Origin: Facklamia languida CCUG 37842
GTDB lineage: Bacteria; Bacillota; Bacilli; Lactobacillales; Aerococcaceae
NCBI RefSeq assembly: GCF_000245795.1
Contig: NZ_JH601133.1
Location: 1,260,994 to 1,324,993, forward strand
Direction: 5' to 3'
Length of the DNA stretch: 64,000 nucleotides
Shown: in pieces, positions 18,066 through 28,523 of the stretch
Position numbering within the stretch: position 1 is the first letter of the stretch
Layout: every line of letters starts with the position of its first letter
Program-made: the position numbers and the translations under genes
The notes under the pieces: model-generated
Databases searched by the model: none
What the model was told of the DNA's origin: nothing
Seen by the model: only the letters and a program-made list of their open reading frames with translations

Positions 18066-19775
18066 ATGATTCAATTACGTAATCAAAGAATGCGCCAAAT
18101 CGGCCGAAATAAAAGACATAAATTATATAAGAAACTAATAACCCAAGTAAATGCAGGGTTAATTCTATTTTCTGCTGGTTCTGTCTTGGGGAATCCTGTT
18201 GGTCAACCCCGTACAGTCAAAGCCCAAGACAGCTTAAAGAAGGTTTCACCTCTTGAATTTATTAATAATATCAAGCAGTCTGCAGAAAAAATAGCGGCTG
18301 AGAATAATCTTTATGCTTCAGTCATGATTGCTCAAGCAGCCTTAGAATCTGCTTGGGGAAATTCTAGACTTGCCCAGGCCCCAAATTACAATCTATTTGG
18401 AATCAAGGGGAATTATAAGGGTCAATCAACCAATATGGACACCTTGGAAGATGATGGAACAGGGAATTACTACCAAATCAAAGATGATTTTAGACGTTAT
18501 AATTCTTATGCCGAATCTTTAAATGACTATGCGGACCTCTTAACTGGTAAGGGTTCGCAGTGGCGCAGAGAGTTTTATGCGGGTGCTTTAAGATCCAATA
18601 CAAATTCTTACCATGATGCAACAGCCCACTTAACAGGGCGATATGCAACCGATACGAGCTATGGGTCCAAACTGAATAAAATTATTTCTGAATATAATTT
18701 AGATGCCTATGATGTAGCAGGACCTGCATCAAGAGCAAGCAGAAACTCTCAAAACAATTCGACAGCCGACCTCTCAAGAACGCCTAAACAAAGTGGTCAA
18801 ACTTCTACCGCATCAGCGAATTATCAAGTGAAGCCGGGAGATTCCATTTATCGGATTGCACGTCAGTTTGGTATCAAACCTCAAGATTTAATGGCCGCCA
18901 ATAATCTGCAGATAAGTTCGGTTATCCATCCTAACCAACGCCTAATCATTCCTGGAGCAACTTCCTCAAGTGTCGAATCTTCTAGGACACAGGTTACGGA
19001 GGCAAGAATCTCTAAGCAAGTGATTACACCTCCTGCTACTTCAGCTTCAAGTCAGACTGGTCAAAGACAGGGTGCTGGGTCTGCTAAATATACGGTTAAG
19101 AGTGGAGACTCTCTCTATGCGATTGCTGCTAAGCAAGGCTGCAATATTCAAGCGCTCTTGCAGGCGAACGGCCTATCACTTTCTTCTGTGATTCATCCCA
19201 ACCAACAGCTAGTGATCCCAGGTGGCACATCAAATGGATCAAATTCTAATCCAGTGCGGACAGATAATTCGGCTGGAACAAGGAAAGTGGTCGAAAAGAC
19301 AGTCGTCGCTGAAACAACTCAGCCAGCTGGACAAGCAGCAGGCCAAGGAAGTCGTTATACCGTCAAACCAGGCGATTCTTTATATGCCATTGCTCGTAAG
19401 ACCGGGACTGGCATCCAAACGCTTCTAGCAGCAAATGGTTTATCGTTAAACTCTGTGATTCATCCAGGCCAAGTGTTGAGCGTTTCTGGCCAGGTGCAAG
19501 AAGCATCAAGCACTGTTAATACTTATGTTGTCAATGAACCCACTAATCAAGTTGTTAAGGACTATAAGGAAGCCAATCAAGATGTTCCTGTTAAAGTGGG
19601 ACAAACTGAATATATCCAAGCAGAATCCGTTACAACGAACCAAGGAACTTATACTTGTAAGCAGGGGGATACCCTATGGGGGATCGCCAACCGCTATGGT
19701 ATGTCTTTAGAGACACTGGTTGCTAAGAACCATGGTATTTCGGCAATTTATCCAGGAACAGTCCTTTACGTATAA
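18066..19775 (+). CDS. Secreted GH73 N-acetylglucosaminidase with four LysM domains
   Basis: A 569-aa peptidoglycan hydrolase. The N-terminal 50 residues are a basic region plus hydrophobic export segment ending near VKAQDS. The glucosaminidase domain spans about 60-215, with SVMIAQAALESAWGNSRLA containing the likely catalytic Glu and NYNLFGIKGNYKG. Four LysM repeats follow at about 253-300, 340-388, 428-475 and 526-569, each opening Y-x-V/C-K-x-G-D and separated by Ser/Thr/Gln-rich linkers. It should bind and cut peptidoglycan glycan strands during cell separation. The start is the ATG 8 nt after TGGAGG; an earlier in-frame ATG at 18036 has no ribosome site. It is monocistronic. Confidence 0.93.
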   Translation: MIQLRNQRMRQIGRNKRHKLYKKLITQVNAGLILFSAGSVLGNPVGQPRTVKAQDSLKKVSPLEFINNIKQSAEKIAAENNLYASVMIAQAALESAWGNSRLAQAPNYNLFGIKGNYKGQSTNMDTLEDDGTGNYYQIKDDFRRYNSYAESLNDYADLLTGKGSQWRREFYAGALRSNTNSYHDATAHLTGRYATDTSYGSKLNKIISEYNLDAYDVAGPASRASRNSQNNSTADLSRTPKQSGQTSTASANYQVKPGDSIYRIARQFGIKPQDLMAANNLQISSVIHPNQRLIIPGATSSSVESSRTQVTEARISKQVITPPATSASSQTGQRQGAGSAKYTVKSGDSLYAIAAKQGCNIQALLQANGLSLSSVIHPNQQLVIPGGTSNGSNSNPVRTDNSAGTRKVVEKTVVAETTQPAGQAAGQGSRYTVKPGDSLYAIARKTGTGIQTLLAANGLSLNSVIHPGQVLSVSGQVQEASSTVNTYVVNEPTNQVVKDYKEANQDVPVKVGQTEYIQAESVTTNQGTYTCKQGDTLWGIANRYGMSLETLVAKNHGISAIYPGTVLYV

Positions 19776-19789
19776 TCGATTCATCAATA

Positions 19790-20036
19790 AATTTTTAGGA
19801 CCAAGTAGAATCCGTGAAATCTAAAGAGAGCCTATGGGTGGTGCGAGTAGGTAGATGGAACGATTTGAACTCTTCCTATTTAAAAGTTCGGGCGAAGCAA
19901 ACTTTGTGAACCCGAAACGTCTGGCGGCGTTAACGTCTTAAGCATTGGATCATCCAATGGAAGATAGGTGGTACCGCGCTATGAGCGCCCTATAAAGTCT
20001 TTTTCGGCAAGGACTTTATAGGGCTTTTATTTTTTA
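19790..20036 (+). promoter_or_regulatory. T-box leader of leuS (Leu, specifier CTC)
   Basis: The leader has a stem I region with AAAGAGAG and a likely specifier CTC in GAACTCTTCC (19870-19872). The T-box is AGGTGGTACCGCG at 19966-19978. A terminator hairpin, CCCTATAAAGTC / GACTTTATAGGG, is followed by CTTTTATTTTTT. Uncharged tRNA-Leu is predicted to favour the antiterminator and leuS transcription. Confidence 0.9.
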
Positions 20037-20057
20037 ATAAGAAAAGGAGTAATAACA

Positions 20058-22478
20058 ATGACCTATCAACATCGAACAATTGAAAAGAAATGGCAAGAAT
20101 TTTGGGATGATCACCAAACCTTTAAAACTAAAAATCGGCCCGGAAATAAAAAATATTATGTCTTAGATATGTTCCCTTATCCATCTGGACAAGGCCTACA
20201 TGTTGGCCATCCAGAAGGCTATACGGCAACAGATATCATGGCCCGCTTTAAAAGAGCTCAAGGTTATGATGTCTTACACCCAATGGGTTGGGATGCCTTT
20301 GGTCTTCCAGCTGAACAGTATGCCTTAGATACGGGAAATTCACCCGCAGAATTTACTGATAAAAATATTGCGAACTTTAAACGTCAGATTAAATCACTTG
20401 GTTTCTCCTATGATTGGGATCGTGAAATCTCAACAACAGACCCTCATTATTATAAGTGGACTCAGTGGATCTTTACGAAGTTATATGAACAAGGGCTTGC
20501 TTATGAAGCGGATGTGACGGTTAACTGGTGTGAAGCGCTAGGGACTGTTTTGGCAAATGAAGAGGTCATTGATGGGCTTTCTGAAAGAGGGGGCCATCCA
20601 GTTGTTCGCAAGCCAATGAAACAATGGGTGCTAAAGATTACTGCCTATGCCCAACGCTTGCTGGATGATTTGGAGGATTTAGATTGGTCCGAAAGCGTTA
20701 AAGAAATGCAACGTCATTGGATTGGCCGGTCGCAAGGAGCCGTGATTGATTTTGAGCTGAAGGGGAAAACAGAAAAAATTCAGACTTTCACGACCCGACC
20801 CGATACCCTTTTTGGCTTATCCTATCTTGTCCTTGCGCCTGAACACGAGATGGTGAATAAGATTGTTACGAGCTCACAAAAGGATCAAGTGGAAGCCTAT
20901 ATTGATCAAGCTAGTAAAAAGTCAGATCTGGATAGAACCGACCTGTCCAAGGATAAGACGGGTGTCTTTACTGGCGCTTATGCGATCCACCCAGTTACTG
21001 GCCAGGAACTTCCAATTTGGGTTGCGGATTATGTCTTAAATTCTTATGGAACGGGTGCTGTTATGGCGGTTCCAGGACATGATCAACGGGATTATGAATT
21101 TGCTAAGAAGTATGATTTGCCTATTCAAGAAGTAATTGAGTCACCAGCTGGAATTGATGAGCAGGCCTTTGAAGGGGATGGTCCTCATATTCATTCACAA
21201 TTCTTAGACGGGTTAGATAACCAAGCAGCCATTCAAGCGATGATTGAATGGTTAGAAAGTGAAGGGAAAGGACAAGGACAAGTCAATTATCGGTTGAGAG
21301 ACTGGATTTTCTCCCGTCAACGCTATTGGGGTGAACCGATTCCTGTTATTCATTGGGAAGATGGGACTACAAGTGTTGTAAGCGAAGAGGACTTGCCTGT
21401 TGCGCTACCTAAAGCCACCAATATTCACCCATCTGGGACAGGTGAATCTCCACTGGCTAATTTAACGGATTGGTTAGAAGTGACTGACCCTAAGACCGGT
21501 ATGAAAGGCCGTCGTGAAACGAATACCATGCCTCAATGGGCGGGGTCTTCTTGGTACTTTATCCGTTATATGGACCCTCAAAATACCTCCGAAATTGCTT
21601 CTAAAGATGCCCTGGACAAGTGGCAAAATGTTGACCTCTATATTGGGGGAGCGGAGCATGCGGTGCTTCACTTGCTTTATGCACGATTCTGGCATAAGTT
21701 CCTCTATGACCTCGGGGTGGTTCCAACTAAAGAACCCTTCCAGCGTCTGTTCAACCAAGGAATGATTTTGGGTGCAAATAACGAGAAGATGTCAAAATCG
21801 AAAGGCAATGTTGTGAATCCAGATGATGTCGTCCAAGAATATGGGGCAGATACCTTAAGGGTCTACGAAATGTTCATGGGACCATTGGATGCTTCGATTG
21901 CTTGGTCCGAAAACGGGCTGGAAGGGTCACGGCGGTTCTTAGAACGTGTTTGGCGTTTGTTTATTGATGAAGAAAGCAATGAATTGAAGGAAACAGTCAA
22001 AGAAGCTGATAATGAGAAATTAACCAAAGTTTACCATCAGACGGTTAAGAAAGTGACTGAGGATTATGACCAGCTCCATTTTAATACGGCGATTTCTCAA
22101 CTCATGATCTTCCTCAATGAAGCCAAGGGAGAGGAAGTCCTGCCTAAGCAGTATGCAGAAGGCTTTGTTCAGCTTCTGGCACCGATTGCACCGCATTTAA
22201 TGGAAGAGCTTTGGCAAAAACTTGGCCACGAAGAGTCAATTTCTGAAGTGCCTTGGCCAACCTATGATGAAGCGCTCACTGTCGAGAACCAAGTAGAGAT
22301 CGTCTTGCAAATTAATGGCAAAGTCAAAGCCAAAGAGACCATTGCCCTTGACTTAGATAAGTCAGCCATGGAGGAAGTGGCCCTGCGGAACGAAACGATC
22401 CAAGAAGAACTAACTGGTAAAACGATACGCAAGGTGATCGCGATCCCCAATCGTTTGGTGAATATTGTTGCCAATTAG
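20058..22478 (+). CDS. leuS: Leucyl-tRNA synthetase
   Basis: An 806-aa class I aminoacyl-tRNA synthetase. The HIGH-type motif is [16 protein letters not shown] near residue 41. The CP1 editing domain, with [10 protein letters not shown] near 245, is present. The KMSKS motif is EKMSKSKGN near 578. The C-terminal anticodon-binding domain ends VNIVAN. It charges tRNA-Leu in the cytoplasm. The start ATG follows AAAAGGAG. It is under a Leu T-box, so expression rises on leucine starvation. No anomalies were seen. Confidence 0.98.
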   Translation: MTYQHRTIEKKWQEFWDDHQTFKTKNRPGNKKYYVLDMFPYPSGQGLHVGHPEGYTATDIMARFKRAQGYDVLHPMGWDAFGLPAEQYALDTGNSPAEFTDKNIANFKRQIKSLGFSYDWDREISTTDPHYYKWTQWIFTKLYEQGLAYEADVTVNWCEALGTVLANEEVIDGLSERGGHPVVRKPMKQWVLKITAYAQRLLDDLEDLDWSESVKEMQRHWIGRSQGAVIDFELKGKTEKIQTFTTRPDTLFGLSYLVLAPEHEMVNKIVTSSQKDQVEAYIDQASKKSDLDRTDLSKDKTGVFTGAYAIHPVTGQELPIWVADYVLNSYGTGAVMAVPGHDQRDYEFAKKYDLPIQEVIESPAGIDEQAFEGDGPHIHSQFLDGLDNQAAIQAMIEWLESEGKGQGQVNYRLRDWIFSRQRYWGEPIPVIHWEDGTTSVVSEEDLPVALPKATNIHPSGTGESPLANLTDWLEVTDPKTGMKGRRETNTMPQWAGSSWYFIRYMDPQNTSEIASKDALDKWQNVDLYIGGAEHAVLHLLYARFWHKFLYDLGVVPTKEPFQRLFNQGMILGANNEKMSKSKGNVVNPDDVVQEYGADTLRVYEMFMGPLDASIAWSENGLEGSRRFLERVWRLFIDEESNELKETVKEADNEKLTKVYHQTVKKVTEDYDQLHFNTAISQLMIFLNEAKGEEVLPKQYAEGFVQLLAPIAPHLMEELWQKLGHEESISEVPWPTYDEALTVENQVEIVLQINGKVKAKETIALDLDKSAMEEVALRNETIQEELTGKTIRKVIAIPNRLVNIVAN

Positions 22479-22559
22479 AAAAAAAGGTTTATAATCGCAT
22501 TTCACCATTAAGAATGTTATATTGTAGGGTAGAATATAGAGTAAAGGAGGTATCTAGCA

Positions 22560-25500
22560 TTGTCTGATCGAGACCAAAATATGAAGCATCATGATGGACG
22601 GAATCAAAGAAGATGGCAGAATCGTAGCTTTGATCCTTATGATCGGTTCGAGACGATTGAATTTACCAAGGAAGATCTTGAAGCGCTTCGTCACCCGAAT
22701 CCGCAACCTTTGGATTCAGATTATTTTACTGAAGAGCAGGAGGGTTTGAGAGAAACAAGAGAAGAGGATTCTCAGCAAATCTTAAGCGACGAGGGACCTG
22801 AACAAGATAATCTTTCCACCTCTGATAGGGAATTCACATCTCAGCTCGATCCACTACCAGGAGAAGAGGAAGTCTCTAGCACCTACGGGCCATCCTCATT
22901 TGATGATTCTGTTCAAGTTCCAGAACATGCCCGTGAAATCGATGCATCAAACGAAGATTTTAGTGATATCTGGGGAGATGGTGAGGCTTGGGTTGATGAA
23001 TCTGGCCATGAATCGACGCCTTCTTTTGAAGACTTGGATGAGAAGGACGAAGAGATGCCAGTCGATCGATTAGGATCGAGGGAACATCTTCAAGAGACCT
23101 TAAACATGGATTTAGAGGATCAGATGTTTGAGCGGCATGATTTCTCACATCTTGATGCCGAGTCTTCTGAAGAGAACCCCTTCGCTTATCGTTCCATTCA
23201 GAAGGAATTAAGAGATCGGCAAGCCTATCAAAGGGTCCACCAGGCCAAGCCAGGCTTCATGCAAGGGATCATGCAAACGATCTTTAGAACACGTGCCGAT
23301 GAAGAAGCTTACCAGCCAATAGAGCCAGAAGAAGCAGATTTTACGGATATGATGGCGGAAACCTTGACTGAGCTTTCAGAGGAAGAGGATTCGGGGCATG
23401 TAATCGATTATCATGAATCGGACATGCTTGAAAGTGAGGAATGGGTTCATGAAGAGTGGGATTCGACCGCTTTAGATGATACCATTGAGCCAATGAATTC
23501 AGAGGATCAAGCGGACTTGCAGGGTCAAGTTGGCATTGATGAAGAGAATGACCTTGAATTATCTGAGCAGACAGGGTCAGAAATGTTAGACTCTGACCAA
23601 GCGATCTCGCAAGAGGAAGGCTCTCTCGAGGAATGGAGAGGTACTCCAATAGCAAGCGATTGGGAAGAAGCGAGTGCTTATCAAGCTGACTTGCAACCCA
23701 AGACTCAAATGTACGATGATGATGATTTAGAAGAATTAGCGGCTGATTTGCCAGAATACCACTATGAATTAGAACCTAAGCAACCTTCTAAGTTGCAACA
23801 ACAACTGCAGAAGTCTCAACATTCCCTGGAGAGGGGATGGCAACAGTTTACGGACCAGTCGCGTCATTTTTGGTCCGGAATCAAGCAAAAGGCTGAGAAT
23901 GTCTTACGAACTGAATCCGATCAAGAGCCAGTTGAAGAGGCTCAATCAGAAGCTCTTCATGGTGAGCAAGACGAATCAAATAGCGAGCAACAAAAAGAGC
24001 TTCTAGGGGTTGACAGTGAACCAACCGAGCAAGATCTTGATGGCAAGGAAGAGGACCCAGTCACACCGGATCAAGAAGCGGAGGAAGAAGTCGACGATCC
24101 AGTTGTTGAAGGTACTGATCCAGCAGCAAAGGATCCTATCGATTCATCAGCTAAAGAGGAAAGTATCGCGTCTGATGAATTAATGGAAAGTATTTCAAAT
24201 GACGACATAGAAGCTTCCGATGGTTCAGAGGATTCAGAAGTTTTAAAAGATTCTGAAGATCTTCCAGGCGATAACAGTGACCTTAACGATTCCCTTGAAG
24301 ACCAAACGGTTCCTGAGACTGGTCTAGCTGGTCAAGAAAAGAAGAAGAAAAAAGACAAGGTCAAAGAAGATCCAAAAGCGCTAGCTGAGCGTATTTCGCA
24401 AGAAACTCAACAGTATCAGGAGCCACTATTATCTGACAGTATTCTTGAAAGTTACACTTTACCACCAGAATCACTTTCAGTGGATGAGGCAGAAGCGGAA
24501 CAGGATACCAGCAAGTCATCCTTCGTTTCAAATGCTGCTTGGTTAAGTTTTGGAAGTATTTTCTCGCGGATTATCGGTGCGCTCTACATTATTCCTTGGG
24601 CGACCTGGTTGGGGGCTGAGTATACCCATGCTAACTCCTTATATGCAGTTGGTTATACCCCCTATGCTTACTTTATTGCGATTGCAACAGCTGGATTTCC
24701 AGGGGCAGTGGCAAAGCAGATTGCCTATTATAATTCTAAGAAGGAATTTAAGGTATCGGATAAGCTGTTTAAATACTCTTTACTGGTGATGCTTGTCACC
24801 GGGATGATTGCAGCAAGTATTTTCTTCTTTGCTGCACCTGCTCTAGCCATTCAATCTTCAACTGATAATCCAGCAGCTGCGGTTGTGGTTATTCGCTCCT
24901 TGGCACCAGCGCTCTTGATTTTACCGATGATGAGCTTGACGAGGGGTTATTTCCAAGGTTTCAATAATATGATGCCTTTTGCTATTTCAGAAATTATTGA
25001 ACAAGTCTTGCGAGTTCTCTATATTTTAGGGTCAACCTACTTGATTATGCAGGTTTATCACGGATCAGTCACTCAAGCGGTTGCCCATTCAACTTTTGCG
25101 GCCTTTGTGGGTGCGGTTGGGTCTGTCATTTTTCTGATTATCGTTTATATTCGTCACTTGCCGGTGATTAATCAGCTTAAGGAAGTATCCGAAGATAAGA
25201 TTCAGATTGACTTTAAGCAGAGTATCCAGATGATGCTGAAGGATTCGATTCCTTTCATTTTATTAGGATCAGGGATTATTCTGGCCCAAGTGATTGACAC
25301 CTTTACCTTTAAGCAGATCTTGGTGCGGACGAGTGTTCTTTTAACCAGTGAAATTGCAGAACTATTTGGGGCCATGAATTTGGACGTCAATAAATTAGTA
25401 ATGATCGTGGTCTCCTTGGCAGTCGCAATGGCCGGCTCATCCATCCCGGCTGTTTCAAGTAAATTTGCCCAAGGAAATGTTAATAAGACGAGTGAATTAA

Positions 25501-26129
25501 TTAAGAATATTGTCTTAGTTTTTGCCCTGGTTATGTTGCCAGCAGCGGTAGGAATGGCCGTGATTGCTAATAATCTCTATCCCTTCTTCTACCCAGCGGG
25601 TCTAGAAATTGGACCTCAGCTCCTTGTTACAGGATCGATTATGGCGATTGCCTTGGGGGCTTATACAGTCCTCGCGACTATTCTTCAATCGATGAGTTAT
25701 CGCCGAGCAGCCGTTACTTATTTACTCATTGGGATTGGAATCAAAGCAATCTTACAATTCCCAATGGTAGCCATGTTTAGAGCCCACGGTGCCATGTTTG
25801 CGACCACCATAGCCTTTGCTGTTATATCGGTCATGATGTGGATGAAGATCTGGCGCGTGATTAAGATCCGTGACCGTTACTTTGTTGGAGATCTGATCCG
25901 GATTGTGATCGCGACGACACTGATGGGTATTGGAGCTTCAGCTTGGAATCGCACCTTGAACTTCATCATGGATCCTGTTGGGCGTGGCTTAACCCTTGTC
26001 CAGATCTTGATTGTGATTGTGGTGGCGGTATTCATTTACTTTGGGGTCTTGGCCCTGTTTGGCATGTTATCCATTCTGATTGGAGACCGGCATGCAACAT
26101 TACAAGAAAGATTGAGTATTGGGAAATAA
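22560..26129 (+). CDS. Lipid II flippase-like (MurJ/YtgP, MOP superfamily) protein with about 650-aa acidic N-terminal extension
   Basis: 1189 aa, starting at a TTG 8 nt after AAAGGAGG. Residues 1 to about 650 are hydrophilic, very rich in Glu, Asp, Ser and Gln, and predicted disordered. Within them are a helical basic patch (residues about 410-455, containing SLERGWQQFTDQSRHFW) and a KKKKKDKVKED stretch. Residues about 655-1185 form the polysaccharide-transport MOP core with around 14 membrane helices, opening VSNAAWLSFGSIFSRIIGALYI. The closest type I recognise is YtgP, the peptidoglycan-precursor flippase of Bacillus and Streptococcus, normally about 540 aa. The extension is not an assembly fusion, because frame and codon use are continuous. 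It overlaps the next gene by 1 nt. Confidence 0.85.
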   Translation: MSDRDQNMKHHDGRNQRRWQNRSFDPYDRFETIEFTKEDLEALRHPNPQPLDSDYFTEEQEGLRETREEDSQQILSDEGPEQDNLSTSDREFTSQLDPLPGEEEVSSTYGPSSFDDSVQVPEHAREIDASNEDFSDIWGDGEAWVDESGHESTPSFEDLDEKDEEMPVDRLGSREHLQETLNMDLEDQMFERHDFSHLDAESSEENPFAYRSIQKELRDRQAYQRVHQAKPGFMQGIMQTIFRTRADEEAYQPIEPEEADFTDMMAETLTELSEEEDSGHVIDYHESDMLESEEWVHEEWDSTALDDTIEPMNSEDQADLQGQVGIDEENDLELSEQTGSEMLDSDQAISQEEGSLEEWRGTPIASDWEEASAYQADLQPKTQMYDDDDLEELAADLPEYHYELEPKQPSKLQQQLQKSQHSLERGWQQFTDQSRHFWSGIKQKAENVLRTESDQEPVEEAQSEALHGEQDESNSEQQKELLGVDSEPTEQDLDGKEEDPVTPDQEAEEEVDDPVVEGTDPAAKDPIDSSAKEESIASDELMESISNDDIEASDGSEDSEVLKDSEDLPGDNSDLNDSLEDQTVPETGLAGQEKKKKKDKVKEDPKALAERISQETQQYQEPLLSDSILESYTLPPESLSVDEAEAEQDTSKSSFVSNAAWLSFGSIFSRIIGALYIIPWATWLGAEYTHANSLYAVGYTPYAYFIAIATAGFPGAVAKQIAYYNSKKEFKVSDKLFKYSLLVMLVTGMIAASIFFFAAPALAIQSSTDNPAAAVVVIRSLAPALLILPMMSLTRGYFQGFNNMMPFAISEIIEQVLRVLYILGSTYLIMQVYHGSVTQAVAHSTFAAFVGAVGSVIFLIIVYIRHLPVINQLKEVSEDKIQIDFKQSIQMMLKDSIPFILLGSGIILAQVIDTFTFKQILVRTSVLLTSEIAELFGAMNLDVNKLVMIVVSLAVAMAGSSIPAVSSKFAQGNVNKTSELIKNIVLVFALVMLPAAVGMAVIANNLYPFFYPAGLEIGPQLLVTGSIMAIALGAYTVLATILQSMSYRRAAVTYLLIGIGIKAILQFPMVAMFRAHGAMFATTIAFAVISVMMWMKIWRVIKIRDRYFVGDLIRIVIATTLMGIGASAWNRTLNFIMDPVGRGLTLVQILIVIVVAVFIYFGVLALFGMLSILIGDRHATLQERLSIGK

Positions 26130-26854
26130 TGCGATTAGATAAATTATTAAGTCATGAAGGATACGGATCTCGCAAAGAAGTCAAAGCCCTGATTAGTTCT
26201 GGGAGCGTCACCATTGATGGTCGAGTGGTGAAGCAGTCCAATGTTCATGTGGATCCCACTCAGCAAGAAGTTAGTGTGGCTGGGCAAGAAGTCCGCTATG
26301 AACCCTTTGTCTACTGGATGCTAAATAAGCCCCAAGGGGTGATCTCAGCAACCGAGGATTCACATCACTCCACTGTGCTTGATTGTTTAGACCCAGAAGA
26401 TCTTCGACCAGACCTTTTCCCAGTGGGGCGTTTGGATATTGATACAACCGGATTGTTACTTATTACCAATCATGGTCCTTTAAATCATGCTTTAACCTCT
26501 CCCAAAAAAGCCATTGCCAAAGTTTATCAAGCGACGATCCAAGGAATTGTGAACCAGGAAATGGTGGAAGTATTTGCTGAGGGAATTGATTTGGGTGATT
26601 TTACCACGCAACCTGCCAAGCTTGAGATTCTAAAGGTTGATCCAAACCAGGAGCAATCAGCGATCCAAGTCACGATAACTGAAGGGAAATTCCACCAAGT
26701 GAAGCGGATGTTTGCTGCTTGTGGGGTAGAGGTGATTCGTCTCCATCGTCTGTCAATGGGGCCACTGCTGTTGGATTCTAACCTAGAAGCGGGAAGCTAT
26801 CGCCGTTTAACAGCAAGTGAGGAAGATCAGTTGCGACCTTATGGTTTAGAATAA
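26129..26854 (+). CDS. RsuA/RluB-family pseudouridine synthase
   Basis: A 241-aa enzyme with an N-terminal S4 RNA-binding domain (RLDKLLSHEGYGSRKEVK at the start) and a catalytic domain. FPVGRLDIDTTGLLLITN near 100 contains the catalytic Asp. KVYQATIQG and EGKFHQVKRMFAACG are conserved motifs of the family. It isomerises a uridine in rRNA. The start ATG overlaps the stop of the flippase gene by one base, so the two are translationally coupled. In Firmicutes, genes of this type often follow ytgP. Whether the target is 16S or 23S rRNA cannot be decided here. Confidence 0.92.
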   Translation: MRLDKLLSHEGYGSRKEVKALISSGSVTIDGRVVKQSNVHVDPTQQEVSVAGQEVRYEPFVYWMLNKPQGVISATEDSHHSTVLDCLDPEDLRPDLFPVGRLDIDTTGLLLITNHGPLNHALTSPKKAIAKVYQATIQGIVNQEMVEVFAEGIDLGDFTTQPAKLEILKVDPNQEQSAIQVTITEGKFHQVKRMFAACGVEVIRLHRLSMGPLLLDSNLEAGSYRRLTASEEDQLRPYGLE

Positions 26855-26880
26855 GTACTTGATGCGCCAATTTTTAGTGG

Positions 26881-26907
26881 GGAAGAGCTTTAGCTCTTCC
26901 TTTTTTA
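26881..26907 (+). terminator. Terminator after the pseudouridine synthase gene
   Basis: GGAAGAGCT and AGCTCTTCC with a minimal loop, followed by six T. Confidence 0.85.
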
Positions 26908-26996
26908 GTGCTATAATAGAAAACGAATACAAGAGGTCTTAGGCAATAAAAATTGTCTAAGTCTCCTTGTTGAATCGAAATTCATGGAGGGATCTT

Positions 26997-28424
26997 ATGA
27001 CAACTTTAGACAATGTGAACTGGCTAGAAGAGGTAACCAACCGTAAAGAAGCCTTATTTGAAGATCTATTTCGTTTGCTCCGAATTCGGTCTGTTCGTGA
27101 GGACCACTTAGCGACCGCTGAAGCCCCAGTCGGACCTGGACCTAAGGAAGCTTTAGAAGAATTCTTGAAGATGGCTCAAGAAGATGGATTCGAAACGAAA
27201 CAATTTGGTCCTTTGGTGGGACGGGTTGAACTTGGCCAAGGAGATACGACTTTAGGGATTCTAGGTCATATGGATGTTGTGCCTGAAGGAAGTGGCTGGG
27301 ATACGGATCCATATGAACCAGTTGTCAAGGACGGACGGATTTATGCGCGTGGATCTTCAGATGATAAGGGACCAACGGTCGCTGCATATTTTGCACTTAA
27401 GCTATTACGTGAACTTGGAGCAGAGTTTAACCAAAAGATTCATGTCATTGTCGGTTCAGATGAGGAATCGGGTTGGATGTGCATGGATCACTATGCAGAA
27501 GTTGAAGAAATGCCAGATTATGGCTTCTCGCCCGACGCTCAATTCCCCATTATCAATGGTGAGAAAGGAAATGTATCTGCTCATCTGACAATTCCAGTGG
27601 GTGAATCTGCTAATGGCTTGAACCAATTAGCTCAATTTGAAGCGGGCTTACGACCTAATATGGTACCAGAAGCGGCGATTGCTGTCGTGAAGGCTGAACA
27701 TCCTGAAGAAATGATGGAAGATTTTGGACAGTATCTAGCAGATAAGCCTGTCACAGGTAAAGTAACACATGAAAGTGATTGCTTGAACTTTGAGGTGAAT
27801 GGTAAGTCAGCCCATGGGTCAACACCAGAGAAGGGACACAATGCTGGAACTTACTTAGCTGAATTCTTAAAGCAATATGACTTCAAATCCAAAGCAGAGA
27901 ACGACTTCTTAGACCTCGTAGGTAATACCCTCCATGATGACTTTGAAGGGGTAAAATTAGGTGTCAATATTGAAGATGAGATTATGGGGGCTCTCTCCAT
28001 GAACGTCGGAATCATCAAGTTCAACTTAACGGATGGTGGTTTTGTTGATGCGAATTTCCGCTATCCAAAAGGGACAGACGAGGAAATAATTCAAAAAGCA
28101 ATCGAACAGGCACTAGCCAATGCGCATTCTTCTGCCAAAGTGGTGATGAGTGATGGCAAAGGACCTCACTATGTGTCACCAGAAGATCCAATGGTCAAGG
28201 TAATGCTAGAGGTATACTCTAAACAGACAGGACTCGAATCCTATGAGAAGACAATTGGGGGCGGAACTTATGGTCGGTTGATGGACCGTGGGGTATCTTT
28301 TGGAGCCCTCTTCCCTGACTCAATTGATGTGATGCATCAGGCGAATGAGTTCTTGGCAATTGATGATCTCTTACGGGCAACGGCTATCTATGCTGAAGTG
28401 ATTTATCGTTTAGCTTGCCAATAA
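26997..28424 (+). CDS. pepV: Dipeptidase PepV (M20 family)
   Basis: A 475-aa zinc dipeptidase. Visible metal and catalytic motifs are LGHMDVVPEG near residue 88, YARGSSDDKGPTVAA near 116 and GSDEESGWMC near 155. The dimerisation-type lid insertion contains FEVNGKSAHGSTPEKG near 265, and the C-terminal metal histidine is in VMHQANEF. It cleaves dipeptides in the cytoplasm and would act downstream of the Opp-type peptide uptake proteins also encoded in this window. The start is the ATG at 26997 after ATGGAGG; the upstream in-frame ATG lacks a ribosome site. It has its own terminator. Confidence 0.95.
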   Translation: MTTLDNVNWLEEVTNRKEALFEDLFRLLRIRSVREDHLATAEAPVGPGPKEALEEFLKMAQEDGFETKQFGPLVGRVELGQGDTTLGILGHMDVVPEGSGWDTDPYEPVVKDGRIYARGSSDDKGPTVAAYFALKLLRELGAEFNQKIHVIVGSDEESGWMCMDHYAEVEEMPDYGFSPDAQFPIINGEKGNVSAHLTIPVGESANGLNQLAQFEAGLRPNMVPEAAIAVVKAEHPEEMMEDFGQYLADKPVTGKVTHESDCLNFEVNGKSAHGSTPEKGHNAGTYLAEFLKQYDFKSKAENDFLDLVGNTLHDDFEGVKLGVNIEDEIMGALSMNVGIIKFNLTDGGFVDANFRYPKGTDEEIIQKAIEQALANAHSSAKVVMSDGKGPHYVSPEDPMVKVMLEVYSKQTGLESYEKTIGGGTYGRLMDRGVSFGALFPDSIDVMHQANEFLAIDDLLRATAIYAEVIYRLACQ

Positions 28425-28442
28425 TTAATTAGTCAATAACTA

Positions 28443-28474
28443 GGCAAACCCTCGCTAGAGGGTTTGCTTTTTTA
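28443..28474 (+). terminator. pepV terminator
   Basis: GCAAACCCTC and GAGGGTTTGC with loop GCTA, followed by TTTTTT. Confidence 0.9.
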
Positions 28475-28523
28475 TTTTCCTTCTAGTATTCTTCAATGGA
28501 GTCAATAGAAGGAGGTAGAGCAA

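Noticed and set aside
22960-23655. Minus-strand ORFs inside the flippase extension
   Set aside because: Shadow frames of an acidic, repetitive coding region, without ribosome sites.
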